Source of the DNA: Spinellus fusiger
Taxonomy: Eukaryota > Mucoromycota > Mucoromycetes > Mucorales > Phycomycetaceae
Assembly (NCBI GenBank): GCA_025094145.1
Contig: JALLLS010000068.1
Coordinates: forward strand, 1-64,000
Length of the DNA: 64,000 bases
Reading direction: 5' to 3'
A program made the translations under genes and the position numbers. How positions within the stretch are numbered: the first letter of the stretch is position 1; each line of letters begins with the position of its first letter. The notes beneath the pieces are model-generated. The model was not told the origin of the DNA. It was given only the letters and a program-made list of their open reading frames with translations, and made no database searches. This document shows positions 58,120 through 64,000 of this stretch, one piece after another.

Positions 58120-59764
58120 CTACTCCTGAGCAGGTCTCAGCTCTTGAATCTGCTTGACCAAAAATGCCTTTTCATCGTTAAATTGCTCATCATCTATCAT
58201 CCACAGAATAAGTTCTCAATCTTATACTGCCCTATTTCTTTTTCCTTTTCTTTTTGTTGTGTTTACCTTGTCTATCATTATGGAAATTAGTCAGAAATAC
58301 AATCAGCTTTTCCTGATTCTTCACTAAAATATCGAGAATTGGCTTGTTCTTATTGGGGTTGGCTACAAACACCTAAGAACAGAAAGAAAGAATTAGTCTA
58401 TCCTCCCCATGTCACTGCCTTGCAAGTCACCTTGAAGACATGAAATGCTTCGAATTGGATGTTTCGGCTGCGATCTCTCAACAAGTTCATCATTAACTTG
58501 AGATTGTCGGCACTGCTAATGTATCTTGTCATTACGCTAAAATTGGATCTGTCCAACAGAATCTCACCCAACAACTATGACAAGGCAGCATGAGATATGT
58601 TCTTGTCTTATTATTTACCTTGAGGGACTGTCGCTTGGTCACATAATTTGAAGACATCAACAACCTCTTATAATGTTCAAAGAACTGTCCATAGGGCTTA
58701 TTAGCTCCCTATTTCTCTTCTCCAAAGACACTACCTCTTCATAATGTCTGTCGAGGAAGTCTGCTACTATCTGCTTATGCTTTGTCATGATCTCCTTGAA
58801 AGAGGCAAATGCATCCGATGCAATATCAAATGTGCTCATTTCAACATAGTCAAAGAAGAGATAGAACTGTGGTGAAGAGAGGATAATCTTAGCTAACGCC
58901 TCATGCCGAAGACACTCTCGGAGGATCAAGCCACAATTTAATGCTACTTCTGGTTGTTCATAGCTATAATCTCTCTCATAAATGACTCTCCCTTCTTCTT
59001 TATATATATATATAATCTTTCTTTCTATGTTTTTCTTTCTTTCTTTCAAGACATTGCTGACTTACCCTTTTAAAAGTGTAAACAGGACTTCTTCACGCGT
59101 ACAGAGATATTCTACAGTGGGCCATCTGGATCCAATTTGTCGTCGCAAGAGGTTATTGAATATCTGTGCAACATCTTTCTTTGCCTGTACAGCAAATAAA
59201 AGTATAAAATAATATAAAATAAAATAAAATAAAATAAAATAAAATAAAAAGGGTCAATACCTTAGTGTTATACATGATGCATTACCTCAAACTCAAATTT
59301 ATAAATGTTCACTACCAATAGCTGGAGGAGATCATTGCTGTAGACCTCTTGGGCCAGTTGAGAAACATTGTCTGGACTGGGTTCACTATCTAATCCATGC
59401 AATCCATGAGTGGCTGTCCACATTAGGCTGTAGGCTGTTGCTTACCTTCTTCTCCATAGAGGATGTTCTTCATCGACACCAGGTATTTGGAGATATCTTC
59501 GGTTGCCTAAGATATAGGTGTAGATAGGTGTGTGTGTGTGTAGGTTATATGTGTATATAATTTCCAACCCCCCCTCTTTGTGTGAGCTACACTGTCTCTC
59601 TTTTTTCTTTTTTTTCTTTTTTCTTTTTCTTTTTCTCTACTGTTTCTCTGCGTCTCTTTTACCCTGCGTCTGTCAGACCCGTCCAGTCTATGAATAGCGT
59701 CCTTTACATAACGCACAAGGTCCTGGGGTGTTTTTTGCTTTGGCTTGAAGATATTGAAGTTCAT
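58120..59764 (-). CDS. Mo25/CAB39-like scaffold protein
   Basis: Nine exons: 59663-59764, 59446-59506, 59286-59389, 59066-59184, 58735-58963, 58619-58684, 58431-58574, 58267-58372, 58120-58193; total 1005 nt (334 aa; family about 340). Recognisable blocks are [127 protein letters not shown] and [16 protein letters not shown]. Mo25 is an armadillo-like helical scaffold that activates GCK/STE20-type kinases; in fungi it supports polarity and cell separation. Intron 3 contains an (AAAAT)n microsatellite and intron 4 a short (TA)n run. Confidence 0.94.
59208..59250. repeat. (AAAAT)n microsatellite within intron 3 of the Mo25 gene
   Basis: About eight tandem copies of a 5-bp unit (AAAAT) lie inside the 101-nt intron 59185-59285. 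Confidence 0.9.
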
Positions 59765-60344
59765 AGGAGAGGAAGAAAGAAGAAAATAAAGAGAGAAAGA
59801 GAGAAAGAGAGAAAGGGAAGGAGGAAGGAGGAAAACGTGAGACAGACTGGGTAAAATAGAATCGGAGAATGTGGGTGTTCCTAAAGCATAGTGCCCATTG
59901 ACGTATGAGCCGATGCGCTGGCAAGGGTGGATGCATGGGTTTCTTATTGGTGTTTTGATACGAGGGGATTTTCTGTTTCTCTCCAACTGTCTGTCTATTT
60001 GTATCTAGATGCCTACTCACCTGTTCAGTATTTGGATAAATAGGAGATACTTTGGATAAATAAGAGATGCCTTGGATGACTTTGTTTGGTATGCCTATAT
60101 CAATCCCTAGATTAACATCCACAAAGATACAAGTAAGCTGCTGTGTCAATGCACTCTCGCCCTTTCTTTTTCATCTTGCTTGCATTGTAGTTGGCTTTCT
60201 ATTTATATAAGCCATGTGTTTTATTTTTTATTTATTTTATTTATTAGAATGACTTGAGAGAGAGCAAAAGGAAAACAGAAGTAGGGGATTTGGAGAGAGA
60301 TATCTAGAGAGAGAGGAGAAAAGCAGAAAAGCAGAAAAGACTGC
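59765..60344. other. Intergenic/5' region of the Mo25 gene
   Basis: Just upstream of the Mo25 ATG (on the gene strand) is a long CT-rich tract (59770-59830, AG-rich on the plus strand). A minus-strand frame from 60149 with a plausible donor near 60020 (NTEQ followed by GTGAGT) could be a noncoding or upstream exon, but nothing ties it to Mo25. Confidence 0.4.
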
Positions 60345-62166
60345 TTATTTATCGGATCTCTCTTCCTCCTCCTCTTCCTCCTCCTCTTCCTCATAGGCTT
60401 CTAAATCCTCATCTCCAGGCACAGAGTAGATACGCAACATGGGTCGGTTGGGATCCTTCATCAGAATATAAATACCCTCTGGCAATTGGAGACACATATC
60501 TACAACAGCCTTGACAATACCCCAGCCATTGTTAAGCGACACATTCATTTGAGTAGCAAAATCGTGGGGCTTGTAGGCCTGAGTTCCCAACACAACATGG
60601 CGCGTGTTGTCTTTGGGATTGCTACGAGCCACATAACCCAACTTCAACTGATCAGCACCAGCCAATGTAGCCTGGACAGCCCATCGAGCCAACTTGGCAG
60701 CATTGTTCTTCATCTCAGTAGCCACCACAGCACCACGAGCAGAATCCAAACTCTTCTTCCATGACAAGGCACCTCCTGCACCCTGAGCAGCAGGATCAAA
60801 CTCATTGAGAGCACGGATCGTCATCAAGGCAGTGTGGTTGCCTATCTTCACAGCAGCATCCACCTCAGTACGCACAATCATATTGATCTTGTCCACTGCA
60901 TCCTCCTCAGACACTGCTTTGCTCGTAAGATCAAAGGCTCTGTAGCGGTAACCACAGGAGGCAAGTTGCTGTTTTGTCTCTTCTGTTGCAAAGGGGTTAG
61001 GGTGCTCAAAGGAGATCTTCTCCTTCTCCACCACCTGACGAGCAAAGTTGTCGTTGATGTCTGTGGCCTCTGTACACAGGGCAGACCAAGAATTGATCGT
61101 CTCTCTCTCGTTCTCTGCAGGTGGATCAAAGGTGTTTTCATTGACAGTCACAAAGTCAAATACGCCTCCAGGACGCTTATCAAGAATCACCTTGTTGCCC
61201 ACCTTCTTTACAACAATGTCCCAGGGATACACTGTACGGGTAGCACACATAAGGAGAGAGAGAACAGTGTCAGAAGCAAAGACAGTGGCCTTGTCCTCCT
61301 TGATAAACTGCTGAATCACAGGATCCTCGGAAGTGGTTGTGTCATATTTAACGCGTTCAATGTGCTGGAGGACCTTTTCGTTCTTTGTATTGACGCGATC
61401 ATAGGCCTTGTTGTAGATATGCACAAAGCCATAGGAAGCAATGTCCACAGCCTCAGGGACACCAAAGGACAATTTGCTCATACGGTTGAACTCAATTTCA
61501 TCCAGTACCTTCCAGTCAGAGCCAATGTTGATCGAGGCATTGCGCACACGCTGGGGCTTGTCGTAGTCTTTGTATCCATATCTCTTGCGGCCCTGTTGCT
61601 GTCGGTTGCCTTGAACACGCTGGTTGACAGTGCGGTAACCCTGGCCCTGGCCCTGGCCGCCCACAGCATTGGTCTGCTTGTTCTGGATGCGGTTACGAGC
61701 ACCACCTCCTGCTGCCTTGATAGCCATCTTCTTGGCAATAGCAGAGCGGTTGTCCACCACCGAGAAGGAGGACTCTTCTTCATTGTGGGTGTAGGCAAAG
61801 GCAGAGGCAAAGGAAGCACCATAGGCCTGCTGTTGGTCTAAAAATACACAACGTCAACACCACTTCCCCGAGAAGAATATTTATATATATTTATATATAT
61901 AAAATAAAATAAAAAAAGGTTTGTTTACCTTTGTTGAAGCGGTTGAAGCCAGTTCTGCCCTGACGACCTGTGACTTCTCTGTTATCCTGCTTTTGTACTT
62001 CAGGATTGGTCCAGTCAGCAACACGACCCAACTTGTCTCCTTTGCTGTAAGGTGCATAAGGAATATCACGGAACTGGTTAGGAATCACATGAGTGGCAGG
62101 TCCCCAACCCCCTTCATTATCAAAGATCTTGGGTAAATAAAAGTGAGGCTGTGTAGAATCTGTCAT
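60345..62166 (-). CDS. Translation initiation factor eIF3 subunit D
   Basis: Two exons, 61929-62166 and 60345-61837, with a 91-nt intron; 1731 nt (576 aa; human eIF3d is 548). The start [23 protein letters not shown] and [17 protein letters not shown] are highly typical. Then come a Gln/Gly/Arg-rich segment ([17 protein letters not shown]), [18 protein letters not shown], and the cap-binding fold ([60 protein letters not shown]). It ends in an acidic tail ([10 protein letters not shown]). eIF3d is the subunit that contacts the mRNA cap in the 43S complex. The gene shares a 200-bp divergent promoter region with the Snapin-like gene. Confidence 0.95.
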
Positions 62167-62368
62167 GCTGCACGTAGATTAACACCAAGAAAGATAGTGT
62201 TGGTGAAGTATAAATTACCCTTTATTTTTTCCTCTTTTTTTTTCAGCTTCACTGCTCTTATCATAATAAAGCGAGGGATGGATGATGTCATATCTATTTG
62301 ATTCCCCGACAAGTGATGTTGGTGCTGGCTGTTTTATTCCTCTTCTTCTCCTCCTCCTCATCCTCTTT

Positions 62369-62834
62369 ATGGCTCTTCAACAGACACCTCCTCACCCTAC
62401 AGAAACAGGCATTGACAGCCAGGAGAGGGTATCCCATGGAGTCGGTTCCTTCTTGGGTTCTGTTTTGTGTGATATTGACAAGTCAGTCATTGCAGTTCAT
62501 CAAAGTCAGGATGAACTTGGCAAGGAGATTGAACGTATTGTAACAGGTAAAGAGAAAGAGAGACTAGGCATGCACATTCTGTCTCAGCAGCAGCATCTTA
62601 AATATTGCCTATGCTCTATCCTTGCTATTGCTCTCTTCTTGTTGTTGTTTCTATAAAGAATTGGAGGAGTTCAACACAATGCCCGAACCACCACGACTAC
62701 AGCCTACACTGGATAAGCTGGTGGATGCTCGTAAACGTTTAACCATAGCTCAAAAGTCAATGCAGCAAACACAGACCCGACTTCAGCGTTTACAAGTAGC
62801 ACTTGATGCAAAGAAGGGGAGTCTGAAGACATAA
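62369..62834 (+). CDS. Snapin-like BLOC-1 subunit
   Basis: Exons 62369-62546 and 62659-62834 (112-nt intron) give 117 aa from the ATG MALQQTPPHPTETG. An in-frame ATG at 62282 would add 29 mostly hydrophobic residues (IPLLLLLLILF) read from a pyrimidine-rich stretch, so I prefer 62369. The protein is helical: VGSFLGSVLCDIDKSVIAVHQSQDELGKEI, then PRLQPTLDKLVDARKRLTIAQKSM and LQRLQVALDAKK, the coiled-coil pattern of Snapin (BLOC1S7). Snapin works in BLOC-1/BORC complexes in endosome-lysosome traffic. It is short and repetitive in pattern, so other small coiled-coil families are possible. Confidence 0.7.
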
Positions 62835-63637
62835 TCTTTCTGTGCTGTTATAGTGAGTGTGGTTTGGACAGCACCAGGCAATGGAAGGTGGTGGAGAGAA
62901 GAGAAGAGGATCCCCTTATAGTGTGACCATTTATACTTTTAGTATGGATGGGAAGAGTTTGATTTTATCCATGATCGATAAGTAATAGCATTTTATAGTT
63001 GACTATTGGAGGAGGGGTAAGCAAGTCTTTCTGTTAGGGTGGTTTAGTGTATATGTTGGTATGGGCAATACCAAGCATTATTCATAGTAATGCTATAAAC
63101 ATTAGTAACACTATCATAATAATACTATCATAATAATAACAAAGATAGTCATGATAAAAACTGCTTTAGTAATGCTATCAGAATAGTAATAATGAGTCAT
63201 TATGTTATAACCATCAAGTAAAAATAAATATTGTTTATATGCATTCATTCAAGCAGAGAAAGAGATCATCAATGATCAGTGGTAATAGAATACAACGGAT
63301 AAAGGCCAACAGTTCAATCTTATTCACTCTTATTACAGTGCTATTGCCATTGTTATAGTATCATTGTATTTGCTTGGAATTGAGGTTACTTTTTCTTTCT
63401 TTTTTTTTCTAGTTCATGAAGAATGGAGGAGGAAATAAAATAAAATGCATAGCTATATTCACATAATAAAAGGTTACAAAAGGAAAAGGAAAATGAAGTC
63501 TATCCATTCACTTCTACATACAGACATACTGTGGATGCGAGAATGCAGTGCAGTGGAGAGATGAACTTGTCAATGTGGATTTCATAGGGACATGATGAAG
63601 AATAAAATGTAATAAAACGCACTGTTGTTTTTACTGT
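62835..63637. other. Intergenic, no gene seen
   Basis: It lies downstream of the Snapin-like gene (+) and of the partial gene (-). 63105-63190 has repeats of an ACTATCATAATAAT-like unit, a short imperfect tandem repeat. Confidence 0.5.
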
Positions 63638-64000
63638 TCATTCATGGTGATTAAGTGGTGTGAAAGAAGAGGTGGTTTGTTGAGGTGGACTCTGTTTGAA
63701 TGAGTCATTATTAGTTGTAGGTTGTGTATAAGTGGATGGATCTCTCTGTCGGCTCATGGCATGGTAATTAGCAGCAGAAGCAACAAGAGGTAGGAACTCG
63801 GGTGGTAAGCTGTTCAATTGATTTCCAATAGACTCCAGAATAGAATAGACTTGAGATGAGGATCCTTGTACTGGAGTTCCTTGAGATGAGGATCCTTGTG
63901 CTGGATGTCTTTGCATTGGTATTCCCTGTGCTGTCTGGTATGAATAGGATGAAGCAACAGCATTTGGAAACCCATTTGGAGATGGAAGCATAGAAGAGAG
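63638..64000 (-). CDS. C-terminal part of a Gln/Ser/Pro-rich protein, cut by the window edge
   Basis: The minus-strand frame is open from the window edge to a stop at 63638 (about 120 codons). It has an imperfect 8-10 residue repeat (QGSSSQGTPVQGSSSQ), a more ordered stretch (YSILESIGNQLNSLPPEFLPLVASAANY) and a Gln/Pro/Thr-rich end. An internal Met at 63991 need not be the start. I do not recognise the family. Confidence 0.5.
   Translation of the reverse strand, partial: LSSMLPSPNGFPNAVASSYSYQTAQGIPMQRHPAQGSSSQGTPVQGSSSQVYSILESIGNQLNSLPPEFLPLVASAANYHAMSRQRDPSTYTQPTTNNDSFKQSPPQQTTSSFTPLNHHE

Noticed and set aside
60834..61841. 335-codon plus-strand frame
   Set aside because: It lies wholly antisense to the eIF3d gene, whose protein is unmistakable; it is a compositional shadow.

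Overview
This window looks like nuclear DNA of an early-diverging fungus, most likely Mucoromycota (Mucorales-like). It is AT-rich. The genes carry many short introns (about 50-150 nt) with GTAAGT/GTATGT-type donors. The housekeeping genes are fungal-type, and the repeats (Ty3-like LTR elements, DIRS, a LINE, Helitron and Tc1-like remnants) fit that group. I cannot name the genus from sequence alone.

Layout. Positions 1-17342 are a retroelement graveyard with one tRNA-Ile gene (9864-9937). A decayed Ty3/gypsy element (1-4789) is split by a solo LTR and closed by an inverted solo LTR. A decayed LINE on the minus strand (about 5433-9840) follows. A DIRS element (10238-15180), itself split by a solo LTR of the same family, sits inside a fragmented older LTR that also holds a second-family solo LTR (15934-16172). 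A 789-bp element with perfect 18-bp terminal inverted repeats ends the block. Several target-site duplications can be read directly, which gives a relative order of insertion.

Positions 17775-18707 hold an intact eight-exon cyclophilin H gene. Positions 18880-31500 are again mobile: Tc1/mariner copies (one with clear ends, one internally deleted), an A-B-B'-A' repeat cluster, a decayed multi-exon gene of unknown function, and a Helitron helicase remnant with a CTAG-type end.

From 32924 to the end the window is gene-rich, with occasional Tc1 remnants. In order: TBC-domain RabGAP (+), Yak1/DYRK kinase (-), Sec17/alpha-SNAP (-), YVC1/TRP-like membrane protein (+), Gcs1/ArfGAP1-type ArfGAP (+), F-box/LRR gene with one in-frame stop (-), TTC39/Iml2-type TPR protein (-), Mo25 (-), eIF3d (-), Snapin-like BLOC-1 subunit (+), and a partial Q/S/P-rich protein at the right edge (-). 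Several act in membrane traffic (TBC GAP, alpha-SNAP, ArfGAP, Snapin-like). They are separate transcription units on both strands, so I infer no operon-like link.

Exon-intron models were built by eye from splice motifs, reading-frame closure and recalled family motifs. In every full model the summed exon length is divisible by three. The most unusual structures are the nested retroelements with readable target duplications, a 576-bp inverted LTR pair with no visible differences around decayed coding DNA, the complete DIRS terminal/internal repeat layout, and a 205-bp inverted repeat with a 135-bp spacer beside SEC17. I found no clearly new enzymatic system.
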